Shown piece by piece: positions 1 to 10,840 of a DNA stretch of 64,000 bases; within the stretch, counting starts at the first letter, position 1, and the number at the start of each line of letters is the position of its first letter. Position numbers and translations under genes: made by a program. This stretch comes from Cladocopium goreaui. Its lineage: Eukaryota; Sar; Dinophyceae; Suessiales; Symbiodiniaceae. The notes under the pieces were generated by a model. That model made no database searches, was not told the origin of the DNA, and saw nothing but the letters and a program-made list of their open reading frames with translations. Where the stretch lies: the NCBI GenBank assembly GCA_947184155.2, contig CAMXCT020006767.1, forward strand, positions 124,001 to 188,000, written 5' to 3'.

Positions 1-2116
1 AGACTGGTCTTCCCACCAAGATCCATCATCTTGCCACCACATGTCAGTCCCGTCATAGTCATTTTCGTATCCTACTTCGTTCATTTTTCCTTTCTTGCCA
101 AAACCCTTACCTTTACCTTTACCTTTCTTTCCTTTCTGCTTGCCCTTACCTTTGATCACCTGCTTGTTGTCGCCTTTTCCTTTCTTTCTCTCAGGGCAAT
201 TCACAGAAATGTGTCCGAATTTTTGGCACTTGAAACATTTCAGTTTTGACAAATCAACATCACATGCATTTGAACTGTGTTTTCGACTGCCACATGTTCC
301 ACACTTCACACCGCCTACAGCGTCCAAATTCCAATTCCCATCCCCATCACTTGCAGACATGTCATAGTGTGCAGTTGTCTCATCAGATATCTCTACCTGG
401 TTCACCTGATATAAGTTCTTCTTGGGGTGGAATTCAGCAAACGCACGTTGCTGTTGTTCCCAACGCAAGGCTGTGGCACGAAATGCATGATATGATTCAC
501 CTCCAGTATGATGCAGACAAAACGTTCTCACTGCATCCGGTAAGCTTCGTTAGCAACACAGCTACCAAATCAGCTTCAGCTACATGCAACCCTGCAGCAT
601 CAATTCTACTTGACAGTGTTCCCAGCAACTTAGAATACCTAGCCATCTCGAAATCTATCTTCCTGATTGTGTCCGTGACAATGGTACTTGCACTGGTTTC
701 ATTACCATGCAGTGCAAAAGATTTCCCAGCTAAGGCTGTCCTGAAACTAAGTGCTTCACTCCGGGTCCTGATGCTGTACTCCAGGGTCAGTTGCCTCACC
801 AACTCAAAGCCATTTGAAGCCTGCAGTTCCGTGTTCACACCAACATCTGCATTGCATAGATTGATCCCTTCACTGAACGCATTGATCAGCGTCAAAGTCC
901 TTGGATGACTTGCGAAAGCACTCCTCAGCATGGCCATGAGTCGTCGACTGCGTGCTCTCTGATTCACATTCAGCTGGTGCCAATTAAGTGGGTCTGGCCA
1001 CCTGCACGCATGCTCGATCTCACTGCCGAATTCGAGGCTGGCTTGCATCGCCCAGGCTGTTAAATCATAGATGTAAGCTTGCCACCCTAGGATTTCTGCT
1101 TCTCTGCTGGTCCACTTTGCACAATCCGGAGTTGGTGGCGTCCCCAGCCACTTCTCACTCTTAGCAAATACGTCACCTACGTATTCCCCGGATGATCCTG
1201 GTACATGCATTGGATCCATGCTCTGAGGAAATCCACTTGTGGTCCTTTGTCCAAACATCTCAGGTACACCTCTAGCCTGGCTTGCCTGTTCACCTAGGAC
1301 TTGTCTTACTTGCAACAACTGCATTGGTTCCAAACCTCCCATCAGCCTCAGCACATCTTGCAGTCTTTGATTCTGGGGTGTTACTCCGCCAATGTCCTGT
1401 CCCATGCACATGCCTGCATTCTGTCCTGACCCAACCTGTCCTTGACATGCAGCACCTCCGCATTGACCTGACATCCATGGCATCCCATCACTTGCATTCC
1501 CCTGATTTGGTTCTTGACTTCTGCCTGTGCTAGCTTGGGCATTTTGGCATGCAGTTCCCATGCAACCTTGTCCTGGCATCCCTTCTCCATGCAGACCTTG
1601 TCCCATCAGACCTTGTCCTGTCAGACCTTGTCCACCTTGACCTTGTCCGAACTGACCTTGTCCAAACAGACCTTGTCCATGCAAACCTTGACCTGGATAC
1701 CCTTGACATGCATTGCAACTACCACATCCATGACCTTGACCTCCAAGATAACCTTGATTCTGTCCATAGTTTCGAGGGTCCATCAATCCACCTCTCATGG
1801 GTCCATAAGATCCAAAAACGTTCTGTGCAGGGAGAATGTGAGCACCACTACCAACTGAGCTTCCGGCAGCAACTAAGTTCTGAGCTGGTGTCTGCGTTGT
1901 TGTTCCCATTCCTACTGCTGCCTGTTGCGCGTTCGCTTGCATCGCAGTACCTGTGGGCGAATTACCTGCAGCACCTGTGTTTCGTTCTGCTCCTGGTTCT
2001 CCTCCACCTTCCATCCTATTCATGATGGGCGATCCTGAGCCTAAGTGCAGTGAGTTCATTCCTAGCGCACTAGTCTGGTTACTTGGTCCTTGTCCCTGGC
2101 TATTTCCTGGCAACAT
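1..2116 (-). pseudogene. Ty1/copia-type gag, one frameshift, runs off the left edge
   Basis: Capsid/nucleocapsid protein of an LTR retrotransposon. Translation starts with ATG at 2116, about 35 nt after a primer-binding site. The N-terminal third is Gln/Gly/Met-rich with GQGL-type short repeats (about 1530-1740). The middle is a helical gag body. The first frame stops at 497, but reading continues in another frame from about 541, where one extra base breaks an otherwise continuous protein. This second frame carries two CCHC zinc knuckles, each C-X2-C-X4-H-X4-C, at 262-303 and 196-237, followed by a Lys/Gly-rich tail and a Trp/Asp-rich end that leaves the window at base 1. Two knuckles followed by a basic tail are typical of dinoflagellate copia-like gag. 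Protease and pol should lie to the left, outside the window. The break could be a sequencing error or decay; a programmed shift is less likely because no slippery heptamer is obvious. Confidence 0.85.
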
Positions 2117-2149
2117 CGCGTCTAATTACACTACGCGTGGAGCACAACC

Positions 2150-2161
2150 GCTCCGCTACCA
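2150..2161 (-). other. Primer-binding site (tRNA-iMet type), copy next to gag
   Basis: On the minus strand this reads TGGTAGCGGAGC, which is complementary to a tRNA 3' end GCUCCGCUACCA. It fits initiator tRNA-Met, the usual primer of copia-type elements. It directly follows ...TTTCGCA, a CA-ending LTR terminus, and lies about 35 nt upstream of the gag ATG. The identical 12-mer occurs in the LTR element at 14051-14062. Confidence 0.75.
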
Positions 2162-2305
2162 TGCGAAATTTCAAACAGACCTAATTACAACCACTAGTCG
2201 CAAACGCATGCAATGGGGTCGGCCTCCGCCACGTCGAGTGTTTAAACAAAAACACAAAACCCCAAACAACATCGCGTCTAATTACACTACGCGTGGAGCA
2301 CAACC

Positions 2306-2317
2306 GCTCCGCTACCA
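2306..2317 (-). other. Primer-binding site, duplicated upstream copy
   Basis: Second copy of TGGTAGCGGAGC (minus strand), created by the 156-bp duplication. Only one of the two sites can be the original junction with a full LTR. Confidence 0.7.
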
Positions 2318-3120
2318 TGCGAAATTTCAAACAGACCTAATTACAACCACTAGTCGCAAACGCATGCAATGGGGTCGGCCTCCGCCACGTCGAGTGTTTA
2401 AACAAAAACACAAAACCCCAAACAACGGCTCTCACTGCACCAGTCGCTCAACTCTTTTCCACACAGGAAAACGAAAACGCCAAAGTAAGTTGGCTGTCCA
2501 TGCAGCATGCACTGTGCTATGTTGGTCTTCTTGCACTTGTCCCGTCTTGAACACGGCAGCGGAATCACACAGATTCCATAAAAACAAACTCAGCTTCTCA
2601 CTGGTGAATTCAGAGTGGATGAATTCACCAACATCTCCAAAACCATTTCCAAATAAGTTCAAACTCATCACAAATTCCAAAAACGTTCTCTTCGTCCACA
2701 AACTTCTCAAAAACATCATGCAGCTTCCAGAAAAAAAAGCAAAACGCAGTTTGGCAGAAAAATAAATTGGTTTGTTGTTGTTGACAAACGACATGCACAT
2801 CCAGGAAAAATAAAGTTGCACCACAACCGTCCAAATTCACTTGCAAATGGCGCGCATGCAGCAAGTGAGTTTCGAAAACAACGATTGACCTTCTTGTCCA
2901 TAAACATCATCACCAAATACTTTGCATTACCATGCAAAGTCCAGAAAACAACGAAAAATACATCGTTCCCAGATGTTATTCCACCATTCTGCAGCAAATC
3001 CAGAGCTGTGCACAAAGAAGACATTGTTGTAACCAAATTCCACATGCCATATCAAGTTGTCAAGGGGAACGTAGCACATGTTCACCGTATCAACGGGAGT
3101 TTATACTTCCATACTTTGCA
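2318..3120 (-). mobile_element. Probable 5' LTR of the gag element
   Basis: In minus orientation it would run from TGCAAAGTATGG (3120) to GAAATTTCGCA (2318), giving TG...CA ends and short imperfect inverted termini. The inner end is fixed by the adjacent primer-binding site. The outer end is inferred, because the older protease reading frame to the right stops matching any retroelement pattern at 3120/3121. The partner LTR is outside the window, so length (about 0.8 kb, or 0.96 kb counting the duplication) and target-site duplication cannot be verified. Confidence 0.45.
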
Positions 3121-4224
3121 GGTGGGCCTGGCTGCTGAGTGGCCTTTTCCAGTATCAACCGATCGTGCTCTCTTGTGCGCAGGCGCAATCGGGCTAGTTG
3201 GTGTATGGGCAGGCACAACCGGCGCGCTTGTGTGGTCGAGACGCCACACGAGCACCAAAGCTCTTGGATCTCGTACAGCGTGACTGGCACACAATCGCTG
3301 TCGATTAGCGCAAAGTTGATGCCGGATAAGAGGTAAACACAAGCATCACGCAGGATGACACCATTCCCCAAGTCAACGCAAGACGTGTCTTCATGAATGT
3401 CAAGCTTGCCACCCTGTGCATCAATGTAATCTTGAAGTCCAACATCGTTGCAAGACTTACCAACATCACCATATGAGAGTGGTAAAGCACTTTTGTCAGC
3501 ACCAGAGTCAAGGATGATTTCTGAGCTAAGTTCACCTGCCACTGACATCATACGTACGTGGTTCCTGACAGGCAGATCGATGTTGCAACCTGGAGCACAA
3601 GTCCATGAGCCATCCTGATCAGCACACGCCATGTCAAACTTCTGTGAACATGCAAGCTGAATCACACGAATGGAACACCGAGCTCTCATTGAAAGCCACT
3701 CGATTCATTTCCACCCTGACCTGTATGAATGTCGCACTGCTTGAGTGCTGAGCAGAATGATCACTGGGGCTAGATGCTGCCCTCTGTGTCGAATCTTTGT
3801 TCTCCACTTGTCGAACCTGTCCAGAAGCTTTGTCAGCTTGAAACTTCCGACAATCACACTTCTACAGCATTCTTTAACTGATTCTTTCCTCCACCTTGGG
3901 CGGTTGAATTTGCATACTCTTTGCCGCTCTGCTGTGACTTGCCTTTGTCCTTGTAGTTGCTGCTATTGGATTTCCCTTTGTCCTTTCCTTTGCCTTTCGA
4001 TCCCGATTTGCCCTTTGCATCTTGCTCTTACCTTTGCTCTTTGAGATCTGATTGACTTCCATTGCAGATGGACCACCACTGTCGCCTGTGTATGAAGTCA
4101 CTGTACCAAGATCTGCGTAGACTTTGTCCTTCGACAATGTCTTACTGAGTCTCTCGTATTTTTTTCCGTCCAACGCCGTATGGCTTCCGCCAGGTCGTTC
4201 AACATGTTTCCAAGCATGTTGCAT
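3121..4224 (-). pseudogene. Older copia-type relic: gag C-terminus and aspartic protease
   Basis: Two decayed pieces of one minus-strand polyprotein. The piece from 4224 to about 3830 has a gag-like end: an MEVNQI motif followed by a Lys/Gly/Ser-rich basic tail with a frame change near 3960. The piece from 3689 leftwards holds a retropepsin-like active site, ILDSGADKS (about 3500-3530), and downstream flap-like sequence. A stop and a frame change lie between them (3690-3830). The reading frame loses protein character at 3120/3121, where the younger element begins, so this relic appears to be split by that insertion. Integrase and reverse transcriptase are not seen. Confidence 0.7.
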
Positions 4225-4921
4225 ATGAGATTAATTAATTAATTCACGCAGGGGCCGAGCTGTAGGGCCGCAAAAGTAAACTGGTAGAGGACCGATACAT
4301 AGTCCTATTCCCTTGTCACGTTCAGAGAACCAAACAAAAAACGAAACACAGAAAAGCAACAAGCAAGAACCACACAAAAACAAAAAACAAACACAAACAA
4401 AAAAACAACCCACACAAAAAACAAACAACCACACAACCACACAGCAGTGACATAGAGGGTCCCAGTTTATGGGTGAAAAGGATTGGTGAGGCAAGAGGTG
4501 ATAGCTTAGTATCATCTCGACGCATGCAGATGACAACTTATGTGTCATGTGACGCAGGCCCATAACACAAGAAAACCACGGAAACAACAACACAAAATCA
4601 CCATGGGCCATTGAGTGGGTGCAGGAAGCAACAAAAGCTCAATGCGGAAACCAGGGATCCCCCCAGCCAGGATCCCCGAGATCACAAAGAGCAGCCTTCA
4701 CGGCATGACATTCACCCAGACACTTTGAAGCAAACACCGACAAAGCCGGGTCACAACAAAGTGGTGAGAAAAACTACCGCAGTGAAACAGGAGAGTGAAA
4801 CATGATCTAAGGTGAAAATGACATCGAGGCTACAGCACTCAGGGCACACTCAGAGTCCACTCAGAACTGCTTTTCCAATCATCATACTGCGTCAAAATTG
4901 GTTGCGGTAGGCACCATTGTG
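4225..4921. other. No gene seen; A/C-rich tract
   Basis: 4325-4445 is almost purely A and C on the plus strand (runs of caaa/caca), which opens spurious frames. No recognisable protein or RNA was seen. Confidence 0.6.
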
Positions 4922-5323
4922 CTAGTGCTCTTGCAACTCGTCTTCATGGTATGGGAGATTGTACTCGTCATCAGTGCGTGGTGATATCTGTGCATTGAGT
5001 TCTTCAGATGAGGTGCTGGCTCCCTTGGCTGTATGGTGAAGCTGTAGTATGGCTTTCTGCGCCTGGGTTACTTCGTAACTGGCAGATATGGTACAGCTAT
5101 CCAAGATACAGCCGATCTGGCGGAGCTGTCGTATGGACGCCGCAAGGTCAGTGACTCTCTGAGATGGGATACTTTGTATGCCTTGGAGTTTCTGGCATGC
5201 TTTCTCTAGGAGTTTCGTGGCTTCATCAACCTCACTGGTCGTGACCTGGCAGAGGGTCAGCTGAGTGATGGACTGTGCAAGTCGATGGACAGCGGCGTCT
5301 TTGATGGGAGTCGGTCGTTCCAT
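4922..5323 (-). CDS. Unknown small helical protein, 133 aa
   Basis: Intact minus-strand frame starting at ATG 5323. The product is polar and predicted helical, with Gln/Leu/Thr-rich heptad-like stretches in the first 100 residues and an acidic, His-containing end (DDEY, HEDELQEH). I recognise no family. It lies downstream, on the same strand, of the unknown interrupted gene that ends at 5770, and about 450 bp separates them, so both could belong to one larger transcription unit or mobile element. Composition is better than a chance frame, but there is no independent support. Confidence 0.35.
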   Translation of the reverse strand: MERPTPIKDAAVHRLAQSITQLTLCQVTTSEVDEATKLLEKACQKLQGIQSIPSQRVTDLAASIRQLRQIGCILDSCTISASYEVTQAQKAILQLHHTAKGASTSSEELNAQISPRTDDEYNLPYHEDELQEH

Positions 5324-5669
5324 TCCACGGACTAAGTTATCTACAGGTTTGCAGGTAGACGGAAAGTTTCAGGGTATTCCACTTACACTCACCGTGTTGC
5401 AACCTTGTTCGAGAAAGGGCATGTGGAGGTGTGGTGAAAATCATTGGCCGGTCGCAAAATTGGTGGAGCGAAGGTCAAACGGCGACGGACACCATGGCAA
5501 GATGTACTTTGACATCGCACTACACTACCATGCAACAATTAAGGTAGAACAACACGAACAAAACAACTAAAAAACCCGAAAAGATTAATGAACCGCCCCC
5601 CACTGCCTCCCGTCTCATACTGGCCCCGGCATGCTGACAGCAAAGGTAGTCGCAGAGGGCAGTAATCAA

Positions 5670-5686
5670 CCATGAGTACCCCATGG
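5670..5686. repeat. Short palindrome, GGGGTAC family
   Basis: CCATGAGTACCCCATGG is an almost perfect palindrome, the reverse complement of the form found at 21197-21213 with one change. It sits in the spacer between the two unknown minus-strand genes. Apart from it, the 5324-5769 spacer shows nothing I can name. Confidence 0.7.
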
Positions 5687-5769
5687 TGACAACGCCGCTC
5701 AACCTCGGTTAAGTTACAGGCAGAATGCATGGATGGGAAACTTGGGTACTGCGCGTCACCTCGAGTGGT

Positions 5770-6502
5770 TTACTGGAACTGCGCATGTGAGGTGGTGCGA
5801 GGTTCTCCACTGCTACTGGCGCCACTGGCTGCAGCAGTGGCGGGGGGTGGATCACTGCTCTCCGCTGGTCTCACCATTTGGGCGATGAGTGGGTGGGTTT
5901 GCTTGTCGCGCAGGATTCGCGTCATTTCGCGAGTAAATGCTGCAGGGTCATCAACCAGTTCCTTTGCTTCCGCCAGTGGCCTGTCAAGGACAATGGCAAT
6001 GAGCATTTCGCCACCATCTTTGTGGATTATAGTTGGTCGGCCGGCTTGCACCTCGGCGAGGATTGCCACTGCCTTGTTTTCACACAAAGTGCGTTCCCAT
6101 TCCTCCAGAGCTCTTTGCGCTAGGGTGTCAGTCTGCGGTGGGGCTTTTAGGGCAGCTGTTGTCCCTAACGCTCTTAGGAAGGGGCTATCGGGAGGAAGGA
6201 GGGATGGGAAATGCTGAATGGCCGCTACTGCACGCTGGACGTCATTTGTTTGCACATCATATGACGTGGTTGTTTTCTTGCTTATGGCAGGCTCGGAGTC
6301 AGTCCATAGTTGTTCCAGTGTATATCCTGGTTTCGGTTCCATATACTTTCGGTTCCACACTGCATGATGGGACCATTGTGGCGCGTCATGGTTGATTTCC
6401 ACTGAATCCCTTTTCATGTCATATTCTTTGAGCATATCATCTAATTCTTGTAGGCTAGCAGCTCTGTGAATACAACATTGTCTGACAGCGCCATCGATGT
6501 GG
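5770..6502 (-). pseudogene. Unknown gene, 3' half, separated by LTR insertion
   Basis: C-terminal half of an unknown protein. The frame enters from the LTR boundary at 6502 and stops at 5770. If the LTR element and one copy of the 5-bp duplication are removed, this half joins in frame to 16280-15620 and gives one open frame of exactly 463 codons including stop. This part is mixed helical, with Trp, Asp/Glu and Arg-rich segments (EEWERTL, REMTRILRDKQ) and an Ala/Ser/Pro-rich tail. No family is recognised. Because both halves are still open after the split, the interruption looks recent. Confidence 0.75.
6498..6502. repeat. Target-site duplication, left copy
   Basis: TGTGG on the plus strand (CCACA in element orientation), directly next to the left LTR end. 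The same five bases adjoin the right LTR end at 15620-15624. Confidence 0.9.
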
Positions 6503-8063
6503 TGTGAAAAACGTAAACCCAAGTACACCTCTCGTGTACCCAAATCGACGCTTTCATAAAATCACTACGCCAGACGCAAGCACCTACTGTGGGTGCGACT
6601 CCGCAGTTACTTACTTCTCTGCAATGTCAAATAAAGGAACTTGTTCCACCCCGACTCCTAAGTGCACGTCAGACTCCTTCTTTTCTCTCCAGACGCCACA
6701 CACACAACGGAACAGGTCAACAAGAACCAGGGCAGGCACACAGCCACAGCCCACAAACAAAGAAAGGAAGCAAGCTGTTCCAGTGTGGCTACTGTTTCAA
6801 GTGCCCTAGGTGACACTGCAGTTCAGTTCGCTTCGGAACACTTGACACCACTCCCTTGAGCCGATGTCTCAACTGGGAAACTCGATTCCAGGTTTCCAAT
6901 ACACAACCTTCCCTCAAAGTTTGTTGAAACAATTCCAAACTGCTATGATATACAAATCACCTAGTCACACAAACGTCAGAAACATTTCCAAAAGTTCTCA
7001 AGTCAAACTGGTTCTCATCCAAACGCAAGTAACCAGCTAGCCAGTGTTACTAGTCTCTACCAACCGTCTAGACTAGTCACACGGCTAGTTAAGAACGAAA
7101 TGTTCCGCTCAAATTCCTATACAAAATCCTCTTGCAATACAGAACAACATGGTAACCTCATGTTCCATCTCCAAAACAGTTCTCCACACAGAGATGTCTT
7201 CTCACAGTTCCAAACTGTCGAGGAGAGTAGAATGTTCTGCTTGACTTCTCAGCTAATATCCAGTCATCAGCAGTCATAGCGCTAAAGTATTTCGCTCACT
7301 GTCATAACCAAACGTCAGCAATAAGTCACAACGATAAAGATCATAATGCAGCTCTCCAGATCAAGTATCCGGAGGTTGAATCAGATACGTAGGCATTGTC
7401 CTCACAATGCCGAAGTATCTCACATACTCAAAAGATCTGCTGGACTTCTCAGCTAATATCCAGTCATCAGCAGTCATAGCGCTAAAGGATTTCGCTTCCT
7501 GCAATAACCAAACGTCAGCCAATAGTCACAGCTACAAAGGTCACAAAATAGACTTCCAGATCAAATACCCAGAGGTCACAGAAGATACGTAGGCATTGTC
7601 CTCACAATGCCGGAGTATCTCACGTACTCACAAGAAGTAGTCAAACCGGCTTCACCAACATCTCAGATGCACGAAGCAATGACAAGAGTCGAAACGGATG
7701 ATCCAAAACCATCTCAGCTAGATCCGTACTCCTCCAAGAGGTCAAAGAACTTCCGAGATCGATGGAATCATAGCATCCCGACTCAACTGCATAGCGAATG
7801 CTTCTGAAAGCATTCGTCCACTGTCATAAAGCAAAATAACGCTTCAAACTGTATTCAAAGGAGAATCAAGCTCCAAGTAGATCCACTTAGACTCACTGGT
7901 CGATATCTCAGATCAGCTCAGGCAGCTCCTCATACCACAAAGCAATATTGAAACTACTTATGTCTGATGCAGACACCTTCCCATAGTCCAGTTTCACCAC
8001 TGAAGGCTCAATGAAAGTCAGGTCGCTCCAATGCCAAGTTGCACCCACAAGGGTTCAAACTTC
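6503..8063 (-). repeat. 3' LTR (1561 bp)
   Basis: Near-identical to 14063-15619. On the plus strand it begins TGTGAAAAACG and ends AAACTTC. In element orientation the ends are GAAG...CACA rather than canonical TG...CA. It contains a 200-bp internal duplication, two perfect GGCATTGT/ACAATGCC hairpins (7392-7411, 7592-7611) and a short GTACAC/GTGTAC hairpin near 6521-6540. Confidence 0.9.
7243..7642. repeat. 200-bp tandem duplication inside the left LTR
   Basis: Units start at 7243 and 7443 (both gacttctcagctaatatcc). They share most of their sequence but have diverged more than the two LTRs have from each other, so the duplication predates this insertion. Each unit ends with the hairpin GGCATTGT-cctc-ACAATGCC. 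Confidence 0.85.
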
Positions 8064-8328
8064 CACACCCCCTTTCGACATGACATTCATTTCTCTCTCT
8101 ATACATACTCAGATGCATATCCAGTATGAACTTCGCCATACCTTCAAAGTCAAACTCATAAAATACGTCGTATTCGCCAGGAGACTTCGATGCTCCAAGC
8201 ACGGTTGTTCCTCCAACACTTCGCTCATCTTTAATAAACCGTCCATCCATATCCACAACCATCGCCAACGCTGATGTCAGCAATACTCCATAGAAGTCTC
8301 CATGGGCACAGCTCCCATCTATCCTCAA
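8008..8328 (-). pseudogene. Coding-like fragment spanning polypurine tract and 3' LTR edge
   Basis: Minus-strand open frame of about 106 codons with no early ATG; the frame is open upstream of 8328. Residues look protein-like (GDFYGVLLTSALAMVVDMDG, then acidic/aromatic EYDVFYEFDFEG) up to about 8100, then it crosses the polypurine tract into the LTR and stops at 8008. It may be the end of a captured gene. No family is recognised. Confidence 0.3.
8064..8075 (-). other. Polypurine tract of the LTR element
   Basis: On the minus strand it reads AAAGGGGGTGTG, directly before the 3' LTR. This is the expected position for priming plus-strand DNA synthesis. Confidence 0.75.
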
Positions 8329-9234
8329 CCAGTCAACATCACCAGTTCAGAATCCATCGACTGATCAAAGAGACCATGGCGTCAATTCACGATCAACTAC
8401 AGTGCTGTTTGTTGGTCCCTAAAACAAACGAGAACAAAAACAAACACCAACAACACACACGAGATCCAAGACGAAGACAGACGAAGCACTGTCGGAGTCA
8501 ACACAAAAAAACAAAGGCCGACTGTTTCAGCTAATCCGCATCCTCCAATGGAAGATAGGCGTGTCAGATAAGCGAAACTGTCGTCAGTTCAAAACACTCA
8601 AACAAAACTCCACATTCATGTTATCACTGGTCTTGAACGTGCATACATTGATGCACCAGGCAAACTCAGCTTCAAACAAGCTATATACTAGATGTGCTGA
8701 GCTTCGGACACGCTAGATACCAAGCGCTTTAAGTTTCGGACACGCAGGGTACTAGATGCACTAAGCTCAGGACAAATCTCCAAGGTTGGACCTTGTCCCC
8801 CTTTTGAGATAAAGTCCATCAACCTTCAAAGAAATGAATTCTGGTCATCATAAAAGCTGATCTATTGCATGTTCAAACAAAGAAAACAACTACCTAAGCA
8901 ACTTCACAATCACTACCTACGAACATGTTCACAACGCCAGGGAAATCCATTCCACTGACATCAAGATGCGCAAACCTATCAAAAGCAATTTCAACAACAC
9001 TGACATGTATCTCAAGTTAGGGATGTCCAATCCACTGATATCACAATCAAATCAATCACAAGACGCTCAAAATCAAAAACAAAACCTTCCAAGGGTTTCC
9101 ATCAGACGTTTGGCCTGGACCTACTTTGATTCTCCTCAATTAAGAATCAGGTCTGGCCTTGTCATCATTTGGAAAACGGCGGCAGATAAACACAAACCAC
9201 ACTCAACAATGAATCAATCACAATGCACAAGTTC

Positions 9235-9405
9235 ACAACAAATTCACAAACATGCTCAAGTTCACAAACATGCTCAAGTTCACAAGCATGTTCATAACCA
9301 AGTTCACAAACATGTCCAAATTCACAAGCAAGTTCACAAACATGTCCAAATTCACAAGCAAGTTCACAAACATGCCCAAATTCACAAGCATGTCCAAGGA
9401 CAACG
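9235..9405. repeat. Short tandem repeats (TTCACAAACATGCYCAA type)
   Basis: About nine imperfect units of roughly 15-18 bp, of the form ttcacaaacatgcycaa/ttcacaagcaag, within the internal region of the LTR element. They create spurious repetitive frames on both strands. Confidence 0.85.
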
Positions 9406-9732
9406 CAAACATGACACCGTTCCAATCCAGAGCTGATTCATCCCAAGCAATATCAAACCTTGCAGGCTCACCCCCTTTTGCAGTGCAGGAGGTCTAAATC
9501 ACAGACACAGTCATAGCAATGGTGCACCAGAGTGAACCTCGAGCTAGCCGATACTAGCTATTCTCTCTGCCGCAAAGAAAACTGCTAATCCTTCACAAAA
9601 AAATATTCAGGCCTCTCTCAGATGTCATCCCAGGGCGGCACCAGCATCTCTATTGATACACCCGACGACACTGTTGTTGCCCATCGCGCAACATGGCCAG
9701 GCCGCCTGGTGCCCAAAGCGATATGAGGGCAT

Positions 9733-10113
9733 TCACTTGGGCGCCCTTGTATGGCGTAGGGGATAACGTGCGGACTTCACCGCTGGTTGCATCTTTCGAC
9801 ATGATAGCCCCTTGCCGTTGGCATTGCTTACTTCCAAAACTGATGTCTCAGCTTCTGGCAATGGCTCCACTGCCGGTATCCCTGCTCCTGGACCACCATC
9901 CGCAGTCAAACTTGGGCTTCTATGTTCCTCGGTCGCTGCACGACCACGCGACCGTGATCGCCCACGATGCTCATCACCTTCTTCCCCATGAGCTCCAGTG
10001 CCATGGACGCGGGCATCTCCATCGGCCGACATTCCTAGCAGAACCCGCTCGAGGCGATTACGCAGAGCTGACACTACCCTGTTCGACAGGCCCGGCTGGT
10101 GATAGAGCCGCAT
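9733..10113 (-). CDS. Unknown Arg/Ser-rich cargo ORF of the LTR element, 126 aa
   Basis: Minus-strand frame from ATG 10113. It opens with a basic helical stretch (RVVSALRNRLERVLLGM) followed by a polar, disordered segment including GRSRSRGRAA. In-frame upstream stops limit it to this start. It lies in the sense orientation of the LTR element. No conserved domain is recognised, and it may be a fragment. Confidence 0.3.
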   Translation of the reverse strand: MRLYHQPGLSNRVVSALRNRLERVLLGMSADGDARVHGTGAHGEEGDEHRGRSRSRGRAATEEHRSPSLTADGGPGAGIPAVEPLPEAETSVLEVSNANGKGLSCRKMQPAVKSARYPLRHTRAPK

Positions 10114-10840
10114 TCCCTGCACTCTTCAGGTCTCAAACATAAAACCATCACAACAATCAAACAACTAACATGATGTACATGCTCAACAATACAAGTAACC
10201 AACAAAACTGTTTCCCAAAATTCCGGATGTTACCAACATACCAGAATTTTGCGAACCAGTGGCACATGTCCCAACATGCAGCAAAGTCTGGGTTCGTTGC
10301 CAAAGCAGCAAAAACAGGGGAAAAACTGACTGCCCTTCTCTACAGAACACCAAAGACAGTCACCATCCCTAAAACTAAATCAAAAAACGAGTTCTCGTGA
10401 GTTCACTGTGCAATCCCTGTTGTATGCAGCACAAGCTCAAAAACAAATCAATTGACAGACATGCAAATGTTCAGGAAATGAAGATGTCTCCGTGGTTTGA
10501 TCAGAACCCTTCAACAAGCCATTTCCGCAAAAATTGCACTCGCCAACTGACAAACAAACACAAAACCTAACTGCAAAAGACAAGGCGCATTGCACAAAAC
10601 ACTCAAAATTTGTTTGTGTTTCATTTGTTTGTTTCGTTTCGTTTAAAATCACGATTCCACATGACGGCATTCCACACTCTTGCAACATTACTGCACAAAT
10701 AAACAACTGGAATGTGCCAATCATCAATTGCACGCGCTCAAGACGCACTTTCCACTTATTTCTCACGCTCACCAATACTGCCAGAAACCCTATTGACTAC
10801 ATCTGGCAAATCTATCACACAGAAATGGGTCACAGGTATT

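Larger units (their letters stand above)
2111..2422. repeat. 156-bp direct tandem duplication (2 copies)
   Basis: Copy 1 is 2111-2266 and copy 2 is 2267-2422; they look identical. Each copy contains, in minus-strand order, the end of the presumed 5' LTR, the primer-binding site, the short leader and the first bases of gag. CAAC occurs at both copy starts and again directly after the second copy (2423-2426), so the duplication is bounded by a 4-nt microhomology. The upstream copy of the gag start codon opens only a 33-codon frame that then stops. Confidence 0.95.

Noticed and set aside
1282..2025. Plus-strand frames over the gag region
   Set aside because: Antisense shadows of gag; Leu/Val/Asp repeats mirror the gag Gln/Gly repeats.
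2150..2317. tRNA gene suggested by GCTCCGCTACCA
   Set aside because: Only the 12-nt 3' end is present and lies next to LTR ends; it is a primer-binding site.
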